NCBI RefSeq assembly: GCF_037893015.1
Contig: NC_133658.1
Span: 62,257,636 to 62,321,635 of the forward strand
Source of the DNA: Macrotis lagotis
Lineage: Eukaryota; Chordata; Mammalia; Peramelemorphia; Peramelidae
DNA length: 64,000 nucleotides
Direction of reading: 5' to 3'
Shown here: piece after piece, positions 24,334 to 33,720 of the stretch
Layout: each line of letters opens with the position of its first letter
Numbering within the stretch: the stretch's first letter is position 1
Made by a program: the position numbers and the translations under genes
The notes under the pieces: generated by a model
Database searches by the model: none
Seen by the model: only the letters and a program-made list of their open reading frames with translations
What the model was told of the DNA's origin: nothing

Positions 24334-24777
24334 GCGGGTCCAGGCCAGGCTAAGGGAAGCCCCCACTCCGCGGCCCCGGCCGGCCCCACCCCCACCCGGC
24401 GGGCCTGGCGGCCGGGCTGCTCGGGCCGGGGACCGCACAGGCGACCCCGGCCCGGGTCCCTCCAGCCCCCCCAGCCCCCGACCCCGGCCGCCTCCGCCCA
24501 GGCCGCGTGACTTTCTTCCGTCTCCCCAAGATCCGCCCCCCGGCCTGGGGGGCCTCGGCCACTCCCCGCACCCGGCCGGCCCCGGCCTCCCCGGCAGCCC
24601 CGGGGCCCGAAGCGAGCGGCCAGCCCGGCCCCGGGAGCCGGGGAGGGCGGGGGCCCCGCCGGGCCCGGCCGGAGGTCTCGAACGAGTGCCGGGGCGGGCG
24701 TGCGCCGGCCCCGGCGAGAGGAAGCGGGCGGTTCCCCAGGACCCGGCCCCTGCAGCCGAACAAGGCGTTGCACTCAC

Positions 24778-24930
24778 CCGACTGGCGGGCACGATGGCAG
24801 CGGCGGCGGCGGCGACGGTGGCGGCAACCGAGCGCGGTCCCGGACCGACTGTCCCCCCCACCCCCCCACCTTCCCTCTCCCGCCCCGAGCCCGCGGTACT
24901 CTGGGAAACGCAGTGCGGCCGCGCTAGACT
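24778..24930 (-). other. NUTF2: inferred non-coding exon 1 of NUTF2
   Basis: The minus strand reads 'gccagtcgg|gtgagtg', a strong splice donor, at 24778/24777. The upper end is only an estimate placed near the promoter motifs at 24901-24979. No ATG-started NTF2 sequence is present, so it would be 5' UTR. A non-coding first exon in a CpG island agrees with the human gene layout. Confidence 0.6.
24901..24915 (-). promoter_or_regulatory. THAP11/ZNF143-like motif at NUTF2 promoter (site 1)
   Basis: CTGGGAAACGCAGTG against the published Ronin-binding motif CTGGGARWTGTAGTY: 12 of 15 positions agree. It lies about 125 bases upstream of the exon 1 donor. Confidence 0.45.
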
Positions 24931-24953
24931 TGAGCCCGAGCCCGCGGGTGCCG

Positions 24954-24979
24954 AACTACACCTCCCGGCGTGCTGCGCG
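24954..24979 (+). promoter_or_regulatory. THAP11/ZNF143-like motif at NUTF2 promoter (site 2)
   Basis: AACTACACCTCCCGG against RACTACAWYTCCCAG (reverse of the Ronin motif): 13 of 15 agree. It is followed by 'cgtgctgcgcgg', similar to the ZNF143 extension of the composite site. Confidence 0.6.
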
Positions 24980-25058
24980 GCGCGGCCGGAACGCAGGCTC
25001 CCTACCCAGGAGATACGGGGAGGGAGCCGGAAGAGGCCAGGCGCGGCGCGACCCCGGG

Positions 25059-25069
25059 GCATTGTGGGG
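25059..25069 (-). promoter_or_regulatory. ZNF143 core-like motif at NUTF2 promoter (site 3)
   Basis: The minus strand reads CCCCACAATGC, matching the ZNF143 core CCCAYAATGC. It sits about 90 bases upstream of site 2 relative to NUTF2. Confidence 0.45.
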
Positions 25070-25619
25070 CAGCGGAGGACCTCGGGAACTTTCCGCCTTG
25101 GCGCCTTCCAGGAGTCGGTCCAAACTCCCGGAGCGCCGCGGAGGTCTGCAGCCCGGGCCACCCCGTGGCCTCAGGAGCCTCCCCGCCCCGGGCTCTGCCG
25201 GGGAAAGCCCATTCTAGTCCTTTGGGGGCGGCCGAAGGGCCACTCAAGCCCCCCATTTTGCAGTCGAGGAAACTGAGGCCGGCCGGTTCATTTCTTCAAG
25301 GTTGGCCAGCCGGCCCACGGCAGGATTGGGGTCCCCTCCGGTGCCGACGGCCGACCCCCAAGCCCCGAGCACGCTCTGGATGTGCGTCCGGTGCGGGGTG
25401 GGGGGCGCACAGGGGACGAAACTGCCCCAGGCCCCGTACCTACGTGTGGATGCGGATTGGAACCCAGCTCCACCCCCTGGGTCACTGATCACGAGCGCTC
25501 CAGGACAGCCTTTGTGAACCTGGGCTCCCAACAGGGAGTTCAGCCTTGTTTGGGGGAAAAAACTAATCTCTAAGTGAAATGTATCACTTCTTTCAATTTT
25601 GATTTTAAAAAGTCAAGTA

Positions 25620-25737
25620 GCGGCGGCTAGATGGCACAGTGGATTGAGCACAGGCCCTGGAGTCAAGAGGACCCGAGTGCAAATGCGACCTCAGACAGCC
25701 ACTGAACCCCACTGCCTTAAAAAAAAAATTAAATCTG
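25620..25737 (+). repeat. SINE1-type SINE with internal deletion
   Basis: 'cggcggctagatggcacagt' then 'gcgacctcagacagccactg', missing the 'aataattacctagctgtgtg' block. Flanked by 'aaaagtcaagtag' and 'aaaagtaaagtag'. Confidence 0.9.
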
Positions 25738-26214
25738 AAAAGTAAAGTAGGAGTCCGTAGACTTCACTAAACTGCCAAAGAGGTCCAGAACACACACTTC
25801 CCTACATTTAGAGAATATAATAATTGGCTGGGAGACTCTGCTTCTATGTCAGTTGGGATACTTTGTGAACAGGAAATAATATGACCACCACTTCCTAAAA
25901 AGCAAATAAAGACTTTTTTCAATTTTGCAAGCTAGTAAAACCGAACGGATATTGGGAGATTTTCTATAATCTTCGCTAGCATAGAAGAGCCTACAGATAT
26001 CCAATGGGAAAGACTAAGGCCAACTGATGAATAATGTCCCTTCATTGCAGAGAATTCACCTCAAAGTCAGAAAGAATGTAAAGGGAAGCCTTGATCATTT
26101 GCCATAATAGGTAAAGCAGAGTATTTCTCCTAGTTTCCCTCTGAGATTCCTGCCCCCCCCAGTAAGTTTTAGTGCTAGAAGGTATCTGAAGATGATTTGA
26201 TCTAAATTCCTAAT

Positions 26215-26360
26215 GTTACATATAACTGCACTTTCATAAATCACTTCGAAGTTTACAAATGGTTTCCCCACAACTCTGAGGTAAATGCAGTTAATTCAAA
26301 TATTAGCCCAGGTGAGGAAACAAGCTCAAAGGGAAGAAATGATTTGTTCCATGTCACTAA
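26215..26360 (-). repeat. MIR-type fragment, reverse
   Basis: 'ctttcataaatcacttcgaa', then 'gcccaggtgaggaaacaagc'. Diverged. Confidence 0.5.
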
Positions 26361-27914
26361 AGTCCAAGCAAGAAAAAGAAAAATTGCAGATCTACCTAAT
26401 TGCCTCCTATTTTCTCTTGTTAGTATCAATGCCGTCCAACCTAGGTCTTGAGGTCACAGCTATATTAAGGTAACAGCTGTGATGTTAATCTCCTTCCCTT
26501 GGTTCAAAAGAACTAGGAGTGGTCTTATCCAGAGTTTTCCTTATAAAGCCCTGGTGTAGGAGAGTAGGGCAAACAAGTCCCACCAGAGGTTAAACGTACA
26601 TAGGGAAATGACTGGACTGAGAATCCCCCCATCATCTATTCCATATTATTCCTTTCCTCTCCAAATTTCAGGAGAGGATAACATCAGAGACCAGGACTCC
26701 GTGACACCAAACTACTAGGCTATTAGGAGGCCTTGTGTCCTCTTCCCTTTACTAATCAGGGAGAAGGGCTTCTGGCAAAAGCAAAGTTAACAAGGAGAGA
26801 AATGTGCAGAGACAACAGTTTGTAGAGGCCCAGTAGTAGCAGAGGCTCATTCAATTCTTCCCTGGGTACTTCTCCCCACCAAGAGGATGAAGTGCCAAGG
26901 TTTTCCACAGACATGGAATATCAGAATTAGAAGCTATCTTGGAACACAGAATGTTAAGATTTGTAAAGAACTAATAGGCAAGACAGTATTTTTTACTGCA
27001 AAGAGCTACATCTGGAGCCAGAGTTGTGTTGTATTGGGTCTTGCTTCCTTGGTTCCTTTGACTCAACCTGATCTACGACATGAAGCTACTGAAGATAAAT
27101 AGCTCCCAAAGCCACTTTGTTTTTAGCAGAAGCATCTCAAGTGCCTAGATTAAACCAATAGCAAAGGGATTCATAAAACCAAGCAAGGGAACAAAAGGAA
27201 AAAGGATAAACTTGTGACATTTGGACACCCAGTTTGAACAGAAAATGCCATGAGGGTAAGAATGAGATAGTGAAGGTTGGAGCCTCAGACCCACAACAAA
27301 AGGATCAATTGCCTTTGCCCACCTACTACCCTGACTCCTTCCCCTCAACTCCCCTCTTTTGCTTATCACAAAAAGGCAGATATGTCAACTAGTCTTAGAA
27401 CTGGAAAGGTCCCTCTGTGAGATTAAACCAGTGAAGACAGGGCCCCACAGCACAAAAGTGGAGACATCCACTAGACTAGGCAGTGCTGCTGCTTCAGATA
27501 TCAGCTCTACATCCTTAGCACCAACTATCCAGATTCTGCTTAGAAATCTTTAATGATCTCTCCAGGCTGAGATTCCAAAGGCAAAAAAAGCTGTACAAGG
27601 AGGAGTGGGACACAAGCCTTTTGTTATTTAAAATGGAAAAAAAATCCAAAACTAAAATATTGGAATTCATTCCATCCAGAATTATCACTCACTCTCTTCT
27701 GCCACTGAGTCAACGCTTGCCTATATGTATGTATCCAAATGATCTATTAATAAGTTTTCCAACTAGAATTGCTAGGATGTTGAAAGGGCAGCAGAGAGAC
27801 AAAAAGAACCTAAAAGGAAGTTTCAGAGTAGCCACCACAGCTCTTCCTTCACACAGGCTTTCATTCCACCCTTCTACGCCCTACCCATTATCTAAAGGCA
27901 GGAAGATGAGATTA

Positions 27915-28075
27915 AAGAGCTGGAAGAGTCCTTGGAAGTCATCTAGCCCATCCCTCTCATTTGAGATGGGAAATAACAGACCAAGGGAGGGAAAGTGATT
28001 TGCCCCAGAACCTAGGGGGGGGGTAGGAGGGATAGGGATAGCAAGGAGTAGAACCAGGATTCAAAACTAGGTTCT
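27915..28075 (-). repeat. MIR-related fragment, reverse
   Basis: 'aagagctggaagagtccttg', 'catctagcccatccctctca', then 'gtgatttgccccagaac'. Typical order of reversed MIR-family copies. Confidence 0.6.
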
Positions 28076-29726
28076 CATCAACAAAGGTGTCAAACTAGCA
28101 TTAGTGCAGCAGGAATCAGATTAAAACATAAATGGGAAATACTTAAAACTTCAATAAAATATCGATGCAAACATTAATGTGTGGTTTTCTATGTAAAGCT
28201 GTGATCTGTAGAGAGCCTTCTGTACAGTTTAGTCTCTGCTTCTCCCCCCTCCCCCACTGTATTTTTTGACCACACTGCTTTATGGGATCCAAACCAAGGT
28301 TATTACTCTCCCAAATCCAGTGCTTTTCTCATATCCAACATCTTGCTCTTCATTTTACAGAAGTCATATTTTAAGTGAAAATAAGCAGAGGCTAAAACAA
28401 AAGAGATTTAACCCTCACCCAACTGAATTTCACAGTATTGATTTGTTTTTAAGATTAGAAATGAGGTTAAGCTTTTTGCTTTTTCTACAGGATTTTGCTT
28501 GCTAAGAATAAAAATGAGACCTGGGGCTCTCGTTCAGAATGACTTACTCAAAAAGGATATTTCAGATTTGATGAGGGTCAAAGGGGATAAGGTAATAGTT
28601 TAGAAATGACAAAAGTTTTATAGAAATGCAAGGAATTGCTGAAAGAACACCCTCATTCCCAGATGAACCCAGCTCTTCTAAATGCAAATCCAGTATAAAT
28701 TCCAGCTCTGACACTAAATGTGTGATTACAAATGTGTGATCAGGTCAGTTTTCTCCTCTGATAAATGAATTAATGCTTGTACTTTATGCCTCCCAGACAG
28801 GATTGCAGGGAGTTTTTCAAATCAAGGCCTTTTTAACTCTGGGACAGGGAAAGATCTACAGTCAAGATCAGGACCACACCTGACTGTCATAAAGGGTTGA
28901 AAGAAAATCAACAATAAAAGGCAATAAAGTAAAAAAGAAAATCTGCAACCATTTTGAAGTGGCTCTCCTGCCAGTTTCTCATTGAACAGAAAGCTAAAAG
29001 CTCAAATCAAAGCCCTTTCAGATCAAGGCCTACAGGTCTTCAGCCTCGGTTTCATTTGATCTTTCCTGTGGACTTCAGGCTCTTCTCTGTTAAAGGAAAA
29101 ACATAGGGAGAATGTTTGAAAAGCCCATAAATCTGTGAAGGACTTAGGTTACTTAAGAGTATACCTCCTCAGAGAAGACTGTTGAATGAGCAAAGCCAGG
29201 AGTTTGGAGAATAAAACACAGTTAGGATCCCAACCAGGGAAAAAAAGTCAAAGCCCTGACTACTGATTAGCCGGATAAGTCACCTTCTAAGAATAACTCT
29301 CATGTCTGTAGTAGTTTATGGTTTACAAACCACTTTCCTCACAATAACCTTGTGCAATATTTTAAACTAAAGCTTAAAGGGGAAGTAATTTGGGAAGAGG
29401 AAGCCACACACACCTAGTGTCAGCTGGAGTTTTAACCCATGACTGACTGACTTTAAGTCCAATGCTGTATGCCCTGTGGCAAAAGGCCTTTCCTCCCTTT
29501 TACCAAAAAATTTTTCTCCCTCTCTCTGTTGGAGTTCTGTTCTGAAATCCTCCAACACCATACCCCCAAGATGGACTGGGAATTCTATTCCCTATGCCAA
29601 ACGACCCTCCCATGAGACCTTTGGCATCTCTAGGTAATATTTAGGGTCCTAGTATAGAAACTTTTGTGGACAGATTCATCCCTCTTTAAAAATAAAAATC
29701 CCCAAACCCAAATAAAAACCTTACAT

Positions 29727-30462
29727 TTTAATTTGCTTTGCCAAACAGGACACAGTGAAAACTTTAGTCTAATTGTACAGAAAATATAATTTTTTGTAAC
29801 CAGTAGCAAACATATCACCAGGACAGGTTTTTTTTTTTGGTTTAAAAAAAAAAAACCAAGTCCCTGGCAAATTGGGTCTACCTTAGAAAGGTTACCCAGC
29901 TCCCCCTTAAAAGACAAACTGCCAGCCAAGAAGATAGAGAGGGCAACATCCTGCTTACACCACCCAGAGAAACTTAATAGATCTGACTCCAGTTCATCTC
30001 TCCCCCCCCCATTGGAATCAGAGTCCAAAACTGGGATAGGAATAGGAAAAGCTGAAGGGAGGAGGAACAGGAGGAGGAGGAGGGGAATAAGCACTGGATG
30101 CTTCTTGGGACCCGGGTCCCAACTCTGCCTTTATCACTACACAGAAAGGGACCGTCTCCGATCAACTCCAAGGGCAAGTCCCCCGCATCTGCTTCCGGTA
30201 ACCCCTAAGGATGAGTTCCAAACAGTGATCGCTTTAAATCCTATGGTCATGAAAAGAGTTCCAGAAGCAGGGAGCGGGTCCGGGGCATACCAGCGGGCGT
30301 GCCCGATGCACAAAATGTGGGTGGGGGGCCCCGGCCCCCGCAGGCCCCCGCCCCCCCCAAAGTACAGTAACGTCAGAGTCTGAGGGCCAGGGGCGGCGAG
30401 CCAGGGTGGCCGGCCGGCCCCGGCCCAGTCCGGGGAGGGGGTGCCGGCGGCCCGGGCGGCCC
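29727..30462 (-). other. THAP11: inferred THAP11 3' UTR
   Basis: Minus-strand sequence from the THAP11 stop to an ATTAAA signal (TTTAAT on plus at 29727-29732). The part nearest the stop is GC-rich and single-copy; a purine-rich GAGGAG run lies at about 30056-30088. Only the poly-A hexamer supports the end point. Confidence 0.4.
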
Positions 30463-31299
30463 TCACATGCCGTGCTTCTTGCGGATGACGGCCATGGCCA
30501 GCAGCCGGTCCTTCTCCCGCAGCTCCTCGCGCAGCTTGGCCTCGGTGAGCCGCAGGTGGCGGATGCTGCCCTTCATCTCCTTCATCTTCACCTCCATCAG
30601 GGCCAGGATGTCGCGCTGCTCGTTCAGCTTCCGCAGCAGCTCCTCCTCGGTGGTGCCCGAGGACAGGGAGTACGAGTGGTCCGAGCCCGTGTCGGGGAAG
30701 CCCTCCTCGCCCACCACCACCAGCCGGGGCCCGGGGGCCGGCGCGGCCAGGGCGGGCGCCGCCAGCTCGGGGGCCGGGGCCCCGTCGGCCGCGGCGAACT
30801 CCACCTGCACGGTCAGGTCGATGGGCTTGGCGTCGTCGCCGGCGGGCGGCTGCGGCGGCGCGGCGGCGGGGCCGGCCTCCACGGCGGCCTGCAGGGTGAG
30901 CAGCACGGCGGCCGAGGCCGACACGAGCGACGCCTGCGGCGCGGCCGGCGGCGGGGCGGCCGGCGGCTGGGGCGGGGCGGGCGGCGGCGGCCTCCTGCGG
31001 GCGGCCCCCGCCGCGCCGCCGGGCCGCCGGGCCTTGCGCTCGTTGACGCCGCGCAGCGGGAAGATGGTGGGGACGCGCACCGTGTAGGTCTTGCGGCCGC
31101 CCTGGAAGTGCACGCTGCACAGGCGGTGGCCGGCCGTGGGCTGGAAGGTGGAGAAGCAGCCGCTGACGCCGGCGCGGGACACGTTCTTCAGCCACTGGCG
31201 CCGCAGCTCCGCGTCCTTGGGGAAGGTGTAGAAGTGCAGCGCCTTGTCCCGGTGCGAGTTGTTGTAGCAGCCCGGCACGCAGCACGTGAAGCCCGGCAT
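30463..31299 (-). CDS. THAP11: THAP11 (Ronin), THAP-domain transcription factor, single exon
   Basis: THAP11 is a nuclear zinc-finger protein that works with HCF-1 and ZNF143 at promoters of housekeeping, mitochondrial and cobalamin-metabolism genes. The 278-residue reading frame starts [14 protein letters not shown]. The C2CH finger uses Cys6, Cys11, Cys61 and His64, and the THAP domain ends in the VPTIFPL segment with Phe80, a residue whose human change to Leu is linked to a cobalamin disorder. The linker, about 89-123, is Pro/Ala/Arg-rich. The HCF-binding motif DHSY is at 207-210, and a coiled coil runs from about 217 to 268. Human THAP11 is about 314 aa; the difference is mostly the missing glutamine run. 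The start was chosen at the family's conserved MPGF. The frame stays open for 63 more codons upstream, but that part is simple GC-rich sequence. No intron, as in other mammals. CDS G+C is extreme, with nearly all third positions G or C. Confidence 0.97.
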   Translation of the reverse strand: MPGFTCCVPGCYNNSHRDKALHFYTFPKDAELRRQWLKNVSRAGVSGCFSTFQPTAGHRLCSVHFQGGRKTYTVRVPTIFPLRGVNERKARRPGGAAGAARRRPPPPAPPQPPAAPPPAAPQASLVSASAAVLLTLQAAVEAGPAAAPPQPPAGDDAKPIDLTVQVEFAAADGAPAPELAAPALAAPAPGPRLVVVGEEGFPDTGSDHSYSLSSGTTEEELLRKLNEQRDILALMEVKMKEMKGSIRHLRLTEAKLREELREKDRLLAMAVIRKKHGM

Positions 31300-31540
31300 C
31301 GCGCCGGCCCCCGGCCCGGGGCCTCGGGACCCCCGCCCGGACCCCCACCCCCACACCCCGCGCCCCCCGCCCCCCGCCGCCGGCCGGGCGTCGGCCGCCC
31401 CGCTCCGCCCCGAGCGCGGCCGGGGCCTCGCCGCCGCCGCTCCCCGACGGCCCCGCCGGCGGCCCCCGCAGCCACCGGAGCCTGTCACTCAGTCGGCGTC
31501 GGTCCCGGGGCCGCGACCGAGAAGCGCCCGGGAGGTCGGA
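31300..31540 (-). promoter_or_regulatory. THAP11: THAP11 5' UTR and core promoter region
   Basis: GC-rich sequence without a TATA box directly upstream of the THAP11 start. The transcription start cannot be fixed by eye; it probably lies between the CDS and the composite motif at 31539-31562. Confidence 0.5.
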
Positions 31541-31562
31541 CTACGCCCCCCACAATGCACCG
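31539..31562 (+). promoter_or_regulatory. ZNF143/THAP11 composite-like motif in the THAP11 promoter (site A)
   Basis: GACTACGCCCCCCACAATGC followed by ACCG. The ACTAC half and the CCCACAATGCA half are both present at the spacing of the ZNF143/THAP11 composite site. It is about 240 bases upstream of the THAP11 ATG and may mark the divergent promoter centre. Confidence 0.65.
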
Positions 31563-31613
31563 CGCCGCGCGCTTCCGCCGTTGGCCGCACTGCTTCCGGG
31601 GTCGAGGCCGGAG
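31555..31613 (+). other. candidate first exon of a divergent plus-strand transcript
   Basis: The plus strand reads 'gaggccggag|gtgaggtcag' at 31613/31614, a near-consensus splice donor, with ETS-like CTTCCG sites just upstream (about 31571 and 31594). In human, CENPT is transcribed divergently from THAP11, so a CENPT first exon is one reading. No downstream exon was identified, so the gene is unnamed here. Confidence 0.35.
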
Positions 31614-31642
31614 GTGAGGTCAGAACGATCCGCCGCCCGTCC

Positions 31643-31670
31643 GGGGTGGGGGTGGGGGTGGGGGTGGGGG
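31643..31670 (+). repeat. G-run array, predicted G-quadruplex
   Basis: Five G-runs of four or five bases separated by single T. This is a very strong G-quadruplex pattern, placed 30 bases after the candidate divergent splice donor. Confidence 0.85.
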
Positions 31671-31786
31671 AAGCCCTCCCCGTGACGTTCCGCCGGGGCG
31701 ACGCTCCGGCTCCGGCCGGCGGAACGAGAGGCGTCTGCGGAGAGGCGAACCCGGGCTTCCTTGCGGGCGGCCGTGCGCCGCGCGGG

Positions 31787-31810
31787 AACTGCCTTTCCCA
31801 GGGTGCACCG
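31787..31810 (+). promoter_or_regulatory. ZNF143/THAP11 composite-like motif in the THAP11 promoter (site B)
   Basis: AACTGCCTTTCCCAG against RACTACAWYTCCCAG: 13 of 15 agree, followed by 'ggtgcaccg', similar to the ZNF143 half. It lies about 490 bases upstream of the THAP11 ATG. Confidence 0.55.
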
Positions 31811-32270
31811 CTTCCCGCGCGCCCCGCCCCCCACGCCGGGGCGGGGCACTACAGCTCTGGGCGCGGCCCCGCCCCCGCCCTGGGGAGCGCCTCCGCCCCG
31901 TCAACAAACGCACGCCCGGAGGGGCCCGGGGCCCGGGGGGGCCCCCGCGGGAACGGCGCCCCGGCCCGAGGCGCCCAGCCGGCCGAAGCGGCCCGCCGGG
32001 CGCGCCGACTTGGGCTGGGCCCCGGGGAGCGCCCCCCCCATCCGTGGCCCTCGCCACTTCCGGCCCTTTCCCCTCCCGTCCGCCCCACCCCCACCCAGCT
32101 TTGTCTCCCCGACTCCCTCCTTTCCCGAGGGTAACCCGGGTCTGGGGCCGCAGGAGCGGTGTGGGGCCGCGGGATGGGACACCAAGGCGGAGCCCACTGG
32201 GCAGCCGGGCCTGCGGGATTCGCCACATTCCCTGAAAACAGCTCGGGAAGGCCCGAGGCCAAAGGTCATG

Positions 32271-32296
32271 CCGGGCCCCGGGCCCCGGGCCCCGGG
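32271..32296. repeat. short tandem CCCCGGG repeat
   Basis: Three and a half copies of a 7-base unit CCGGGCC. The array is fully self-complementary and rich in SmaI-type CCCGGG steps. Confidence 0.85.
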
Positions 32297-32469
32297 TTAC
32301 GTACTTCCAAATCCCAGCCCCTCCCCGAAGGAAGCGTAAAGTCTGGTCCCACTCGGCCAGAGCCTAACAAAAGGCTCCAGGAAAGCCGGGCGCGCGCTGC
32401 GTGGGGTCCCGAAGCCCCGGCGCGCTGCCGGGCTGAGTGCGCTTCCCTGCCCCGCGCCTCTCTGCTCCC

Positions 32470-32860
32470 CTGTAGGGGACGAAGTCGGCTTGGAAGACAG
32501 CACAGCTTCGAGTTTGCATTTTTAAATCTGTAACAGATCTTGGATTGATTTTAACGGATATAATGCTGTTTTTTGTGGACCCCCAAAGGGGTCGGAAGAC
32601 TTGAGAAAGTCTAAAGACTCAAAATGGAAGAGAAGGAGATATTCACCCAATTCTTTGTGATTTGTGATTTTATTCATTCATTCCGCTATCTTTTTTTTAA
32701 ACAGTTAAGGAACTGCTCCAGGCTCCGCAGGGCTGGGGCACTTGATCCTTTACCTTTTCCCTTGTGTTTGGATTCAGCTACTCAACGCTTACAAGATCCG
32801 TTTCTGGGGTGGAATCTAGCTTCTAATGAGAGAATTTAGGCTCTCATTTGTATTTATTAA
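32470..32860. other. transition from CpG island to repeat-rich DNA
   Basis: Short AT-rich stretch without a recognised repeat or gene. From about 32.84 kb on, LINE-1-derived sequence begins. Confidence 0.6.
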
Positions 32861-33720
32861 ATATTTCTCAATTACATGTAAAAAACTTAATATTTTTAAA
32901 AGTTTTGAGTTCCAGATTCTCAACTTTTATACCTTCTTCCACCATCTTTCTCAATTACATGTAAAAAATTTAACAATTTTTAAAATTTTGGATTCCAGAT
33001 TTTCTACTTTTATATCCTCTTCCACCATATTTCTCAATTATATGTAAAAAATTAAACTTTTTTAAAATTTTTGAATTCCAAATTCTCTACTTTCCTATCC
33101 TCTTCCACCTCTTGAGAAAGCAAGCAGTATATCGAAATCATGCAAATCGTTTCCACATTGGACGTCACCAGAAAAAATCCAAAAACTACACGTACAAAAA
33201 AAAATCCCCCCCAAAAAAATTATGCTTAAATCATCACTCAGAATTCATCAGCTCTTTCTCTGAAGATGGATGACATTTTTCATCATGGATCCTTTGGAAC
33301 TGTCTTGAATTATAGTCTTGATCAGAGACTCCTTTTTAAAATCGTTTTTTTCTAGTAAAAAAAATTTCCCTCCTTCCTCTTTCCCAATTAAAAAAAGAAA
33401 TGAAAAACAAATCCCTGGTAGCAAATATGCATAGTCAAGTAAAATAATTTGCCACATTGACATATCAAAAAATGTATGCCTCATTCTGCATGTTGTGTTC
33501 AACTTCTTTCATTCAGGAGTTGACTAGCAATGGTTCCTCACTGAACCTCTGTAGTCAAAGCTGATCATTGCATGAGGACTGTAGCCTTTCAAAGTTATTT
33601 GACTCATTATGTCATATATTGTTTAAATTATTCTGGTTCTACTCATTTTCCTATGAATCACTTCTGTTTCTGAAGCTGTCTCCATAATTTTTCCAACAGT
33701 AGCATTGTTGGGCTAGTTTT
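32840..33720 (-). mobile_element. LINE-1 3' end remnants, reverse orientation
   Basis: The wording 'atttctcaattacatgtaaa', 'ttttgagttcca' and 'ggaactgtcttgaatta' recurs in other reversed LINE-1 3' ends in this window (39.7, 48.2, 57.8 kb). The part 32864-33112 is triplicated (separate entry). No ORF remains. Confidence 0.75.
32864..33112 (-). repeat. three tandem copies of an 83-base LINE-1 3' UTR segment
   Basis: The starts of the units, at the word 'tttctcaatta', fall at 32864, 32947 and 33030, an exact 83-base period. Units share 'gtaaaaaa', 'ttttaaaa', 'ttccaaattct' and 'cctcttccacc', and differ at about one base in six. Confidence 0.9.

Larger units (their letters stand above)
8354..24777 (-). 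other. NUTF2: NUTF2 first intron (16.4 kb)
   Basis: Inferred from the acceptor at 8354 and the donor at 24777. The part 8354-12348 is mostly unique, with no recognised repeat or gene. From 12.35 kb on it holds SINE1-type copies, MAR1-like and MIR copies, a candidate solo LTR and a 91-codon ORF of unknown origin, each listed separately. No other recognised exon lies inside it. Confidence 0.75.
23900..25500. promoter_or_regulatory. NUTF2: CpG island at the NUTF2 promoter
   Basis: Sharp rise in G+C and dense CpG from about 23.9 kb to 25.5 kb, with ordinary AT-rich sequence on both sides. It contains the inferred non-coding exon 1 and three THAP11/ZNF143-like motifs. The long reading frames here on both strands are a by-product of the GC content and are not genes. 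Confidence 0.85.
25501..29725. other. NUTF2-THAP11 intergenic stretch
   Basis: No gene recognised. It holds one diverged SINE1-type copy (25620-25737), MIR-type fragments (about 26215-26360, 27915-28075, 28690-28780) and otherwise unique AT-rich sequence. No LINE-1 seen. Confidence 0.7.
30370..32460. promoter_or_regulatory. THAP11: CpG island over THAP11 and its divergent promoter
   Basis: Dense CpG and very high G+C throughout, covering the whole THAP11 CDS and about 1.1 kb upstream. The composition creates long spurious reading frames on both strands. It drops abruptly to AT-rich sequence at about 32.5 kb. Confidence 0.85.

Noticed and set aside
24094-25488. Several overlapping long reading frames on both strands (up to about 339 codons)
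   Set aside because: They lie in the NUTF2 CpG island, overlap in several frames, and are low-complexity Arg/Pro/Gly/Ala with Cys/Val repeats from the CA microsatellite. No domain or homolog is recognisable; stop codons are simply rare in GC-rich DNA.
29630-30094. 154-codon minus-strand frame starting with a hydrophobic Leu-rich stretch resembling a signal peptide
   Set aside because: It lies in the inferred THAP11 3' UTR; the Leu-rich start is a translation of the GAGGAG purine tract read in reverse.
31847-31861. A third possible THAP11-type site (CACTACAGCTCTGGG) in the THAP11 promoter
   Set aside because: Only about 9 or 10 of 15 positions agree with the motif, no better than expected in such GC-rich sequence.
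30406-32533. Long frames opposite to and upstream of THAP11, including about 403 codons on the plus strand
   Set aside because: They are the antisense and alternative-frame readings of the GC-rich THAP11 CDS and promoter, with no conserved protein features.
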